Below are positions 57,277-64,000 of a DNA stretch of 64,000 bases, piece after piece; the first letter of the stretch is position 1, and every line of letters begins with the position of its first letter. A program made the translations under genes and the position numbers. The DNA comes from Streptomyces sp. NRRL F-5122. Its GTDB lineage: Bacteria; Actinomycetota; Actinomycetes; Streptomycetales; Streptomycetaceae. The stretch is taken from contig NZ_LMWH01000093.1 in assembly GCF_001507435.1 (NCBI RefSeq), positions 1 through 64,000 of the forward strand. Direction: 5' to 3'. Under the pieces are notes generated by a model. The model made no database searches, had not been told where the DNA came from, and saw only the letters and a list, made by a program, of their open reading frames with translations.

Positions 57277-57804
57277 TCAGGGGATGACGATCACAGGGCG
57301 CTTGGCGCGCTTGGCGAGGCGTCCGGCCACCGAGCCGAAGATCCTGCCGACTATGCCGTGCGTGGAGCCGACGACGATCGCGTCCGCCTCGTACTCCCGC
57401 CCCACTTCCTCGAGTTCGTGGCAGATGTCGCCGCCGCGCTCCACTAGGATCCACGGAACCTCGGCAAGGTGCTCCGCGCAGGCGAGTTCCAGCCCGAGCA
57501 CCTCGGTGCGGTGGTCCGGGACGTCGACGAAGACCGGGGGTTCACAGCCGGCCCACACCGTGGTGGGCAGCCGGTTGGCCACGTGGACGATGATCAGGCC
57601 CGAACCGGAGCGGTGGGCCATGCCGATGGCGTACGCGAGGGCGCGCTCGCTGGACGTCGAGCCGTCGAAGCCGACCACCACACCGTGTTTGAATGCGGGG
57701 TCGCAGGACGTGCGTGGTTCTTCCGCCGCCAAGGGCTCGGCCGCCGTGGGGTCGGCGACGGGGCGCTTGCGGTCCGCGGGATCGAAGAATTCTTGACCGG
57801 CCAT
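57277..57804 (-). CDS. Universal stress protein
   Basis: A 175-residue UspA-fold protein. After a 45-residue polar leader come VVVGFDGSTSSERALAYAI (phosphate-side loop) and the C-terminal AIVVGSTHGIVGRIFGSVAG, a variant of the G-x2-G-x9-G-S nucleotide-binding motif in which the first spacing is altered. It may bind ATP. ATG 57804 begins MAGQEFFDPADRKRP; upstream in-frame codons are non-coding in character. It stands alone on the reverse strand. Confidence 0.85.
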   Translation of the reverse strand: MAGQEFFDPADRKRPVADPTAAEPLAAEEPRTSCDPAFKHGVVVGFDGSTSSERALAYAIGMAHRSGSGLIIVHVANRLPTTVWAGCEPPVFVDVPDHRTEVLGLELACAEHLAEVPWILVERGGDICHELEEVGREYEADAIVVGSTHGIVGRIFGSVAGRLAKRAKRPVIVIP

Positions 57805-58203
57805 GGGTGTCTCGGCGTTGTGATCCTCGTGGGTGGGACGACAGTGAGCAGCGGAGCTGTGTCCGGGAATCATCTTCCCAACCCCATACCCCCAAGGGTA
57901 CGGCGGCACGCCTCCTTAGCCCAGATCCCGCGCACACCCCGGCTCGCTGCTCCGCTCGAACCGGGAGACCCCCTTCGCGGGGTTCCAGGGAGCATGCACG
58001 AGGGGGCACCCGTAACGCAATGGCTGCTGCCCCGTACAGGCGGTTTGCCCAGGGTTCACTCAGGAACCGGAACGGCTTCGCGCCCCGGCGCGCGGTCCGG
58101 TGCCGTGCGCCGGGGCGCGAAGCCGTGTCCCGCGGGATCCGGCAGTGACCCGCCGGGCGGGGACGCGTTGATTCCGGTGACCCACCGCTTTAGGGAGCAT
58201 GTC
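57805..58203. other. Divergent intergenic region with strong hairpin
   Basis: 399 bases without a protein gene separate the stress-protein gene from a small membrane protein gene. It holds a 5-bp stem (ACCCC 57968-57972, GGGGT 57979-57983) and the large hairpin at 58072-58126 listed next. A small RNA could be encoded here, but no promoter is clear. Confidence 0.45.
58072..58126. repeat. Perfect 20-bp inverted repeat (hairpin), function unknown
   Basis: ACGGCTTCGCGCCCCGGCGC (58072-58091) pairs base for base with 58107-58126 around a 15-base loop. It lies between divergent genes, 77 bases before the small membrane protein start, so it is not an ordinary gene-end terminator. It may end a small RNA or structure the 5' leader. 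Confidence 0.8.
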
Positions 58204-58521
58204 GTGTCCGCACCCCGCATCGCCCGGAAGCACCCCGAGCCGGACAGGGCGAGCGATGTGGTCCGCTGGGCGGCCTTCTGCTGCGTCCTGGTCCCCCTGG
58301 TGCTCGTCTGGTACGGCATCTCGACGGCCGCGGCGATCAGCGCGGCGCTGGGTCTGACGGCCGTCACCTCGGCATGTCGCGCGCTGCTGCGGCAGTCGGA
58401 GCGCGGCGCGGCGCAGTTGAGGGCCGAGGAGCGCACACCGCTCGGCGGACGGCACAGCGGGACCGGAACGGGGGCGCACAGGGGCGGGCGTCACACTGGG
58501 GAAAGCGCTCCGGTCGACTGA
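58204..58521 (+). CDS. Small two-helix membrane protein
   Basis: A 105-residue protein with two adjacent hydrophobic helices (WAAFCCVLVPLVLVWYGI and AAAISAALGLTAVTSACRAL, about residues 22-60) and a polar, glycine/histidine-rich tail (GGRHSGTGTGAHRGGRH). GTG 58204 has AGGGAGC seven bases ahead. I do not recognise a family beyond small membrane proteins seen near adpA. It precedes adpA by 378 bases, so joint transcription is doubtful. Confidence 0.65.
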   Translation: MSAPRIARKHPEPDRASDVVRWAAFCCVLVPLVLVWYGISTAAAISAALGLTAVTSACRALLRQSERGAAQLRAEERTPLGGRHSGTGTGAHRGGRHTGESAPVD

Positions 58522-58898
58522 CCGGTTTCCGCGCACGCCCCCGCTTCTTTTCAGCCAACTTCTCGACCCTGCGCACGGGAGCGTCGAACACCCCGCCACC
58601 CCCCGTTCGACCTGCACCGAAAGGGTCCCCGAAGGCGCGCGCACCCTATGCGGATTGGCCACCGAGGCGAGGCGCACTTCCCTGCACGGCCTACGAGTGC
58701 AACGCTTCGTGATCGAATGCTTCACGCCAAGTTGCCATGTCGACAATGTGCCGGATGGTGAACTGGTCACGCTGGCACCACGGGACACAGTAGATTCGAT
58801 CATGACTGTCTACGGCGGGGGACTCGTGCAGGACCGAGGGGAAACGTGCAGGAACGACACAACCGAGGAGCCGCGACCACCGAGGGGGGCTTAGCAGG
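58522..58898 (+). promoter_or_regulatory. adpA upstream region
   Basis: 377 bases hold no convincing gene; short frames lack ribosome sites. adpA promoters are known targets of several developmental regulators (AdpA itself, BldD and others). A TAGATT at 58791-58796 is a possible -10, leaving a leader of about 95 bases, but I see no matching -35 or exact AdpA-box and do not assign sites. Confidence 0.4.
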
Positions 58899-60131
58899 AT
58901 GAGCCACGACTCCACTGCCGCGCCGGATGCCGCGGCCCGGAAACTGTCCGGGCGACGGCGCAAGGAGATCGTTGCGGTGCTGCTGTTCAGCGGCGGCCCC
59001 ATCTTCGAGAGTTCCATACCGCTGTCGGTGTTCGGGATTGACCGCCAGGACGCCGGAGTGCCGCGCTACCGACTGCTGGTGGCGAGTGGCGAGGAGGGCC
59101 CGCTGCGGACCACAGGGGGCCTGGAACTCACCGCGCCGTACGGCCTCGAGGCGATCTCGCGGGCGGGCACCGTCGTCGTGCCGGCCTGGCGGTCGATCAC
59201 CTCACCGCCGCCGGAGGAGGCACTGGACGCACTGCGCCGCGCCCACGAGGAAGGCGCCCGCATCGTCGGGCTGTGCACCGGCGCCTTCGTCCTGGCCGCC
59301 GCCGGACTGCTGGACGGCCGCCCGGCCACCACACACTGGATGTATGCGCCGACGCTGGCCAAGCGCTATCCGTCGGTGCACGTCGATCCGCGCGAACTGT
59401 TCGTGGACGACGGCGACGTGCTGACGTCCGCCGGCACCGCTGCGGGCATCGACCTCTGCCTGCACATCGTGCGCACGGACCACGGCAACGAGGCGGCCGG
59501 CGCGCTCGCCCGGCGTCTGGTGGTCCCGCCGCGCCGCAGCGGCGGTCAGGAGCGCTACCTCGACAGGTCTTTACCCGAGGAGATCGGCGCCGACCCGCTC
59601 GCGGAGGTCGTCGCCTGGGCCCTGGAGCACCTCCACGAACAGTTCGACGTGGAGACGCTCGCGGCACGCGCGTACATGAGCCGGCGGACGTTCGACCGAC
59701 GCTTCCGCTCGCTCACGGGCAGCGCGCCGCTGCAGTGGCTGATCACCCAGCGGGTGCTCCAGGCACAGCGGCTGCTGGAGACCTCGGACTACTCGGTCGA
59801 CGAGGTCGCCGGGCGCTGCGGATTCCGCTCGCCGGTCGCGCTGCGCGGACACTTCCGGCGCCAGCTCGGCTCGTCGCCCGCCGCGTACCGGGCCGCGTAC
59901 CGGGCACGCCGCCCGCAGGGCGACCGTCCGGGGGACACGGACGGCACCGGAGGAACGACGTCACCGCATGTCCCGCAGGAGGCCGCCCCGGTGCCGATGC
60001 AGACCCGCCGCACCGCGGCCGCGAGCGCACTCGGCCCCTCCGCATCCGTCTCCACGGACAACGGCAAGCACGTCCCGGAGCTGTACGCGGCGAGCCGCGG
60101 CGGACTGCCCGGCCAGCGCAGCGCGCACTGA
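58899..60131 (+). CDS. adpA: AdpA, AraC/XylS-type master regulator of development
   Basis: A 410-residue global activator of morphological differentiation and secondary metabolism. Residues 20-210 form a DJ-1/PfpI-like dimerisation domain (VLLFSGGPIFESSIPLSVFG, GLCTGAFVLAAAGLLDGRPA). Residues about 232-335 are the AraC helix-turn-helix domain (AARAYMSRRTFDRRFRSLTG, VAGRCGFRSPVALRGHFRRQ). The C-terminal 70 residues are low complexity. Codon 225 is TTA, between the domains, making translation depend on the bldA tRNA. ATG 58899 follows GCAGG. The sequence matches AdpA by recall, and ornA follows as in other streptomycetes. Confidence 0.95.
   Translation: MSHDSTAAPDAAARKLSGRRRKEIVAVLLFSGGPIFESSIPLSVFGIDRQDAGVPRYRLLVASGEEGPLRTTGGLELTAPYGLEAISRAGTVVVPAWRSITSPPPEEALDALRRAHEEGARIVGLCTGAFVLAAAGLLDGRPATTHWMYAPTLAKRYPSVHVDPRELFVDDGDVLTSAGTAAGIDLCLHIVRTDHGNEAAGALARRLVVPPRRSGGQERYLDRSLPEEIGADPLAEVVAWALEHLHEQFDVETLAARAYMSRRTFDRRFRSLTGSAPLQWLITQRVLQAQRLLETSDYSVDEVAGRCGFRSPVALRGHFRRQLGSSPAAYRAAYRARRPQGDRPGDTDGTGGTTSPHVPQEAAPVPMQTRRTAAASALGPSASVSTDNGKHVPELYAASRGGLPGQRSAH
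59571..59573 (+). promoter_or_regulatory. Rare TTA leucine codon in adpA
   Basis: The in-frame codon in RSLPEE reads TTA, decoded in Streptomyces by the developmentally controlled bldA tRNA. It sits at the linker between the two AdpA domains, the conserved position. Confidence 0.93.
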
Positions 60132-60480
60132 CACCGCGGTGCCGCCGGGCACGGGCGGGAGCCGGGAAGGCCGTACAGGCCACCGGATCCCGCTCGGCCC
60201 GCGCACGTCCTGAAAGGTCTCCGGGACCGTGGGTCGTGTGACGCGTCCCACGCCGCGGCCCGGGCGCTTCCCGGCACTCCGCCGTGCCCGGCCGCCTTCG
60301 GGGGGACCGTGCAGGGTTTCCGGCCGCTCTCACGGGCTCCTGGCCGCCCCGCCGGCCCGCGGAGCGGTGGGCCGATGGCGAGGACGCCCCGGTTCCCGGA
60401 CCCCCGCCGGAGTGCTCGCAGCCGCATTCCCGCATGCAGGAGCGGTCCGCACGGCCCGGCAGGGCCATAAGGTGGGACAC
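60132..60480 (+). promoter_or_regulatory. adpA-ornA intergenic region with leaderless -10
   Basis: 349 bases without a gene. TAAGGT at 60468-60473 ends seven bases before ATG 60481, consistent with a leaderless ornA transcript, although AGGTGGG could also act as a ribosome site. No terminator hairpin for adpA is obvious. Confidence 0.4.
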
Positions 60481-61083
60481 ATGAACGATCGCATGGTGTG
60501 GATCGACTGCGAGATGACCGGACTCTCGCTGTCCGACGACGCGCTCATCGAGGTGGCCGCGCTGGTCACCGACTCCGAGCTGAACGTACTCGGCGAGGGG
60601 GTGGACATCGTGATCCGGCCCCCGGACGCGGCGCTGGAGACGATGCCGGAGGTGGTGCGTCAGATGCACACCTCCTCGGGACTGCTCGAGGAGCTGGCGG
60701 CCGGTACGACGCTCGCCGACGCCGAGGAGCAGGTCCTCGCGTATGTGAGGGAGCACGTCAAGGAACCCGGCAAGGCCCCGCTGTGCGGCAACTCCGTCGG
60801 CACCGACCGCGGCTTTCTGACCCGCGACATGCCGACGCTCGAGGGCTACCTCCACTACCGGATCGTGGATGTCAGCTCGATCAAGGAGCTGGCCCGCCGC
60901 TGGTATCCGCGCGCGTACTTCAACAGTCCCGAGAAGAACGGGAACCACCGGGCACTGGCCGACATCCGGGAGTCCATCGCGGAGTTGCGCTACTACCGCG
61001 AGGCGATCTTCGTGCCGCAGCCGGGTCCCGATTCGGACACGGCGCGCACGATCGCGGCCCGTCATGTGCTGCCCGCCCGGTAG
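60481..61083 (+). CDS. orn: Oligoribonuclease
   Basis: A 200-residue DEDDh exonuclease that degrades 2-5-nucleotide RNAs and linear pGpG from c-di-GMP breakdown. Active-site motifs are [12 protein letters not shown] (Asp, Glu) near residue 8, [15 protein letters not shown] (Asp), and [14 protein letters not shown] (His, Asp) near 158. Length matches the usual 180-200. ATG 60481 begins [14 protein letters not shown]. In Streptomyces this gene (ornA) is needed for normal growth and development and lies beside adpA. Confidence 0.95.
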   Translation: MNDRMVWIDCEMTGLSLSDDALIEVAALVTDSELNVLGEGVDIVIRPPDAALETMPEVVRQMHTSSGLLEELAAGTTLADAEEQVLAYVREHVKEPGKAPLCGNSVGTDRGFLTRDMPTLEGYLHYRIVDVSSIKELARRWYPRAYFNSPEKNGNHRALADIRESIAELRYYREAIFVPQPGPDSDTARTIAARHVLPAR

Positions 61084-61207
61084 CGGTTTCCCCTCGGCCC
61101 TGACGAGACCCTGACGGACCTCGGAGAAACGCTGGCGCGAGCACCCCTTCGGACCCTGTACACTTTTTCTCGGCCGGTGGGGGAACCACTTGAAGAACAC
61201 CGGTCAT

Positions 61208-61281
61208 GGTGGGTGTAGCTCAGATGGTAGAGCACCTGGTTGTGGTCCAGGATGTCGCGGGTTCGAGTCCCGTCACTCACC
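61208..61281 (+). tRNA. tRNA-His (GTG anticodon)
   Basis: The sequence folds as a standard cloverleaf. Acceptor GTGGGTG (61209-61215) pairs with CACTCAC (61274-61280), anticodon stem CCTGG/CCAGG encloses the loop with anticodon GTG at 61242-61244, and the T loop is TTCGAGT. G61208 would form the extra -1 base pair with discriminator C61281, the identity mark of tRNA-His. CCA is not encoded. Confidence 0.96.
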
Positions 61282-61289
61282 CTTCGAAG

Positions 61290-61325
61290 TCGGTCGGTGA
61301 CCCGTGGGAGCGGGTCACCGACCGA
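61290..61325 (+). terminator. Terminator of tRNA-His
   Basis: TCGGTCGGTGACCC (61290-61303) pairs exactly with GGGTCACCGACCGA (61312-61325) around an 8-base loop, nine bases after the tRNA and followed by TTGCGTTT. Confidence 0.88.
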
Positions 61326-61807
61326 TTGCGTTTCCGGCGCCTTCCGTATCCCGGCCGGCGTTTCTGACGCAGAACCGGTTGCAGTCCGGGTCCTCCGGCC
61401 GCACGAAGTCGGGGGCCTCGGGACACCGGTCCCACTGCATGCGCCGCGCCCCGAGCGCGACACCCCGCTCCGCCTGCGCGCCCCGGTCGGCCGCGTAGGT
61501 GGTGTGCGGTCCGGATGCACGCGCGGGTCTACTGGGCGAGCCTCGCGCTCGGCCCTGGCGACGGCCCGGCCCGGTCTCCCGCACCGGTCCCGTCTCCCGC
61601 CCCGGGGCCGGCACGAGCACCGCCCGATCGTCCTCGATCCCGCCCCGCAGCACATGGCCGTGGGCTTCCACCCGGACGCCCACGGCACACTGCACGTCCG
61701 GCACGCCCTGGCACGACGGATCCCATGGCCGGCACGGCCCGATCGTGCGGCCGCACCCTACCCCCGGCCGCACCGCGGCGAACTCGCGCTCACGGCCGCC
61801 TCCTTGC
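61326..61807. other. Intergenic region without a confident gene
   Basis: 482 bases between the tRNA terminator and the lacI stop. Open frames on both strands are rich in Arg, Pro and Gly and lack ribosome sites; one on the reverse strand reads through the tRNA and is an artefact. A forward frame (about 61630-61800, HRPIVLDPAPQHMAVGFHPD) has a more protein-like look and could be a gene remnant, but I cannot assign it. Confidence 0.4.
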
Positions 61808-62863
61808 TCAGGAGGACGCGCGCACCACCAGCTCCGTAGGCAGGACCACCTGGCGGGGGGCCGGGCCCCGCGAGACCGACGGGCCGGGGGCCGCTATCTC
61901 GTCCTGCAGCAGGTCGATCATCGCGCGGCCCATCTCCTCGATCGGCTGGCGCACACTCGTCAGGGGCGGATCCATGTGGCGGGCTATCGCCGAGTCGTCG
62001 TAGCCCACCAGGGCCACGTCGTCCGGGATGCGCCGGCCCGCCTCGCGCAGCACCTGGCGGGCACCCGCCGCCATCACGTCCGACTCCGCGAACACCGCGT
62101 CCACGTCGGGGCGGCGGGCGAGGAGTTCCGTCATGGCGCGGCGGCCGCCCTCCTCCGTGAAGTCACCCGGCAGGATCAGGCCTTCGTCCACCTCCCGACC
62201 CGCCTCCCGCAGGGCGTCGCGGTAGCCGTCGATGCGTCGCTGCGCGCCATAGACGTCGAGGCGGCCGGTGATGGTGGCGATCTGCGCACGGCCGCGGTCG
62301 ATCAGGTGCTCGACGGCCGAACGGCCGCCGCCGTAGTTGTCGGAGTCCACCGAGGGCAGCGCCTCGTGCTCCGAGCGCGGGCCGCTGATCACGGCCGGGA
62401 TGTCGAGCTGCAACAGGAGGTCGGGCAGCGGATCGTGGGCGTGCACCGAGACCAGCAGGACGCCGTCGACCCGGTGGGCCGCCAGATACTGGGCCAGTCT
62501 TCGGCGTTCACGGTCGTTGCCCGCGAAGATCAGCAGCAACTGCATCTCGGTGTCCGAGAGTTCGGCACCCACCCCGCGCAGCATGTCGGAGAAGTACGGT
62601 TCGGCGAAGAACCGGGTCTCCGGCTCGGGGACGACGAGGGCGATCGCGTCCGTACGGTTGGCCGCGAGGGCGCGGGCAGCCGTGTTGGGGACGTAGCCCA
62701 GTTCCGCGACGGCCGCTTCGACGGCCGCCCGCGTCGCGTCGCTGACCCGGGGCGAGCCGTTGATCACCCGGGAGACAGTGCCCCGGCCGACACCGGCGCG
62801 TGCGGCGACCTCCTCCAGTGTCGGCCGTCGACCGTTCCGTCCCCGCCCTGCGTTGACTGCCAT
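61808..62863 (-). CDS. LacI-family regulator beside GH1 beta-glucosidase
   Basis: A 351-residue LacI/GalR repressor, CebR-like in context. The helix-turn-helix is RPTLEEVAARAGVGRGTVSR near residues 13-32, followed by VINGSPRVSDATRAAVEAAV. The sugar-binding domain has FAESDVMAAGARQVLREAG and VGYDDSAIARHMDPPLTSVR. ATG 62863 follows GGGAGGCGGAGA. It lies 182 bases downstream of the GH1 gene with a terminator between, so it has its own promoter. No CebR-type TGGGAGCGCTCCCA site is visible in the interval. It probably controls beta-glucoside use. Confidence 0.85.
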   Translation of the reverse strand: MAVNAGRGRNGRRPTLEEVAARAGVGRGTVSRVINGSPRVSDATRAAVEAAVAELGYVPNTAARALAANRTDAIALVVPEPETRFFAEPYFSDMLRGVGAELSDTEMQLLLIFAGNDRERRRLAQYLAAHRVDGVLLVSVHAHDPLPDLLLQLDIPAVISGPRSEHEALPSVDSDNYGGGRSAVEHLIDRGRAQIATITGRLDVYGAQRRIDGYRDALREAGREVDEGLILPGDFTEEGGRRAMTELLARRPDVDAVFAESDVMAAGARQVLREAGRRIPDDVALVGYDDSAIARHMDPPLTSVRQPIEEMGRAMIDLLQDEIAAPGPSVSRGPAPRQVVLPTELVVRASS

Positions 62864-63002
62864 GGTCTCCGCCTCCCGTTCGCAGCCGCCAGGCCAGGAT
62901 CGTGTTCGCGGCCGTTCGGCCAGGAATGTAACAGTCCCTGTCCTGACGCCCCCGCTCCCATCATCCTCCGCCGGCGGGCACGCCCGGCCGTGGGGCACCC
63001 GT

Positions 63003-63035
63003 GAGGGGCGCCGCCACTGAGCGGTGACGCCCCTC
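63003..63035 (-). terminator. Terminator of the GH1 gene
   Basis: GAGGGGCG (63003-63010) pairs with CGCCCCTC (63028-63035), with an inner CCGC/GCGG stem. It lies 11 bases beyond the GH1 stop codon on the reverse strand. Confidence 0.65.
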
Positions 63036-63045
63036 GGCCGGTTGA

Positions 63046-64000
63046 TCAGCCGTTGTTCTGCTCGTCGACTGCGGGCAGCGCGTTCCTGCGGATCACGTCC
63101 GCGTACCAGTGGGCGCTCGCCTTGGGGATGCGGCGCTGGGTCGAGTAGTCGACGTAGACCGTGCCGAAGCGCTTCGAGTAGCCGTAGGACCACTCGAAGT
63201 TGTCCAGCAGGGACCACAGGAAGTAGCCGCGGACGTCGGCCCCGTCGGCGATGGCCCTGCGCACCGCGTCCAGGTGGGCGTGGAGGTAGGCGATCCGCTG
63301 CGGGTCGTTCACCACGCCCTCGGGCGAGATGTAGTCGTCGAAGGCGGCACCGTTCTCCGTGACCATCAGCGGCAGTTCCGGGTGCGACTTCGAGAGGTCG
63401 GTCAGCAGGGTGTGCAGCCCGCTGGGGTCGATGGCCCAGTTCATCGCCGTCAGGTTGTTGTTGGCGAGGTGGAAGGCGACGTGGTCGGAGCCGGTCCACG
63501 GCGAGTGGTCGCTCGCACCGTGACCGTCGTTCTTGGTGGTGCCGGCGCCCTCGGTCGCAAGCGAGACCACGGTCGGCGAGTAGTAGTTGACGCCGAGCAC
63601 GTCGATGGGGCGGGAGATCTCCGCCAGGTCGCCGTCGTGCACCAGGCTGCCCCAGTCGACGATGCGCGCGGTGTCCTCGAGCAGGTCCTCGGGATACGCC
63701 CCGTCCAGGATGGGACCGGTGAAGACCCGGTTGCCGACCGCGTCGATACGGCGGGCGGCCTCGGCGTCGTCGGCGCTGTCGGTGAGCGGGCGCACCTGAT
63801 GCAGGTTGAGGGTGATGGAGGTCTGCGCGGACGCGGGCAGAACCGCGCGCAGCGCCCCGATCGCCTGGCCGTGGGCCAGGTTGAGGTGGTGGGCGGCGCG
63901 CAGGGTGGCCGCCGGGTCGGTCCGGCCGGGCGCATGCACACCGGAGCCGTAGCCGAGGAACGCCGAGCACCACGGCTCGTTGAGGGTCGTCCACACCCCG
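63046..64000 (-). CDS. GH1 beta-glucosidase, C-terminal part
   Basis: The C-terminal 318 residues of a glycoside hydrolase family 1 beta-glucosidase; the start lies beyond the right edge. The acid/base Glu is in [13 protein letters not shown] near the edge and the nucleophile Glu in [14 protein letters not shown], followed by [20 protein letters not shown] and the typical tail [27 protein letters not shown]. No signal is visible in this part; GH1 enzymes of this type are usually cytoplasmic and split cellobiose or other beta-glucosides taken up by a CebEFG-type transporter, which would lie outside the window. Confidence 0.92.
   Translation of the reverse strand, partial: GVWTTLNEPWCSAFLGYGSGVHAPGRTDPAATLRAAHHLNLAHGQAIGALRAVLPASAQTSITLNLHQVRPLTDSADDAEAARRIDAVGNRVFTGPILDGAYPEDLLEDTARIVDWGSLVHDGDLAEISRPIDVLGVNYYSPTVVSLATEGAGTTKNDGHGASDHSPWTGSDHVAFHLANNNLTAMNWAIDPSGLHTLLTDLSKSHPELPLMVTENGAAFDDYISPEGVVNDPQRIAYLHAHLDAVRRAIADGADVRGYFLWSLLDNFEWSYGYSKRFGTVYVDYSTQRRIPKASAHWYADVIRRNALPAVDEQNNG

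Noticed and set aside
57950..57990. TTCGAGC-like stretch on the reverse strand suggesting a second tRNA
   Set aside because: No matching T stem, acceptor stem or anticodon arm can be formed around it.
61062..61688. Reverse-strand frame reading through tRNA-His
   Set aside because: It contains the stock peptide SDGTRTRDILDHNQVLYHLS, a known artefact of translating tRNA genes backwards.
62864..63045. CebR-type operator between the GH1 and lacI genes
   Set aside because: No TGGGAGCGCTCCCA or close variant was found in the interval; any such site is more likely beyond the right edge.
1..64000. CRISPR arrays, insertion sequences, prophage or conjugative genes
   Set aside because: No regular short repeats, transposase or phage motifs, or tRNA-end duplications were seen.

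Overview
The window is high-GC chromosomal DNA from a Streptomyces. GTG starts are frequent, GTGA/ATGA overlaps are common, secreted proteins carry Tat signals, and the window holds an adpA gene with a TTA codon beside ornA and a desferrioxamine (des) cluster. I see no insertion sequence, prophage, CRISPR array or plasmid function; gene content and order resemble the conserved core of the streptomycete chromosome.

Region 1 (1-20 kb) is mostly carbohydrate use. It starts with a partial WXG100-like gene, then an autoregulated lacI-rbsA-rbsCB-rbsK-rbsD ribose operon in which permease and binding protein are fused and a strong hairpin follows rbsD. A three-gene sugar catabolic operon (isomerase, DUF993 aldolase-like protein, Gfo/Idh/MocA oxidoreductase) faces its own lacI. 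After these come a MarR-GNAT fusion, an isomerase, a frameshifted MFS gene, a GNAT acetyltransferase, a Tat-exported GH3 N-acetylhexosaminidase, a lipoprotein and a secreted S28 peptidase.

Region 2 (20-33 kb) carries a fused ABC exporter with two unlike ATPase sites, a phytase-like secreted protein, a beta-lactamase-fold hydrolase, and a ThDP enzyme/ureohydrolase/symporter operon facing a PucR regulator. The last set looks like a guanidino-compound (2-ketoarginine to 4-guanidinobutyrate) module.

Region 3 (33-42 kb) holds tesB, two acyl-CoA dehydrogenases, and a TetR-controlled leucine/acyl-CoA (liu/mcc type) operon: carboxyltransferase, biotin carboxylase/BCCP, HMG-CoA lyase and acyl-CoA dehydrogenase. 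Two copies of a GTTA-N8-TTAAC palindrome lie in the promoter region.

Region 4 (42-50 kb) is the desferrioxamine cluster, with iron boxes ahead of desE and desABCD. Where desF (the ferri-siderophore reductase) is expected, only a decayed reading frame remains.

Region 5 (50-64 kb) has hexA (GH20) with a DasR-like site, a DUF4429 protein, a Tat-exported metallophosphatase, a small conserved gene ahead of glmS, a GPR1/FUN34/YaaH membrane protein, a universal stress protein, an unexplained 20-bp perfect hairpin, adpA, ornA, tRNA-His, and a lacI/GH1 beta-glucosidase pair that runs off the right end. All functions are read from sequence motifs and family knowledge; no database search was possible.
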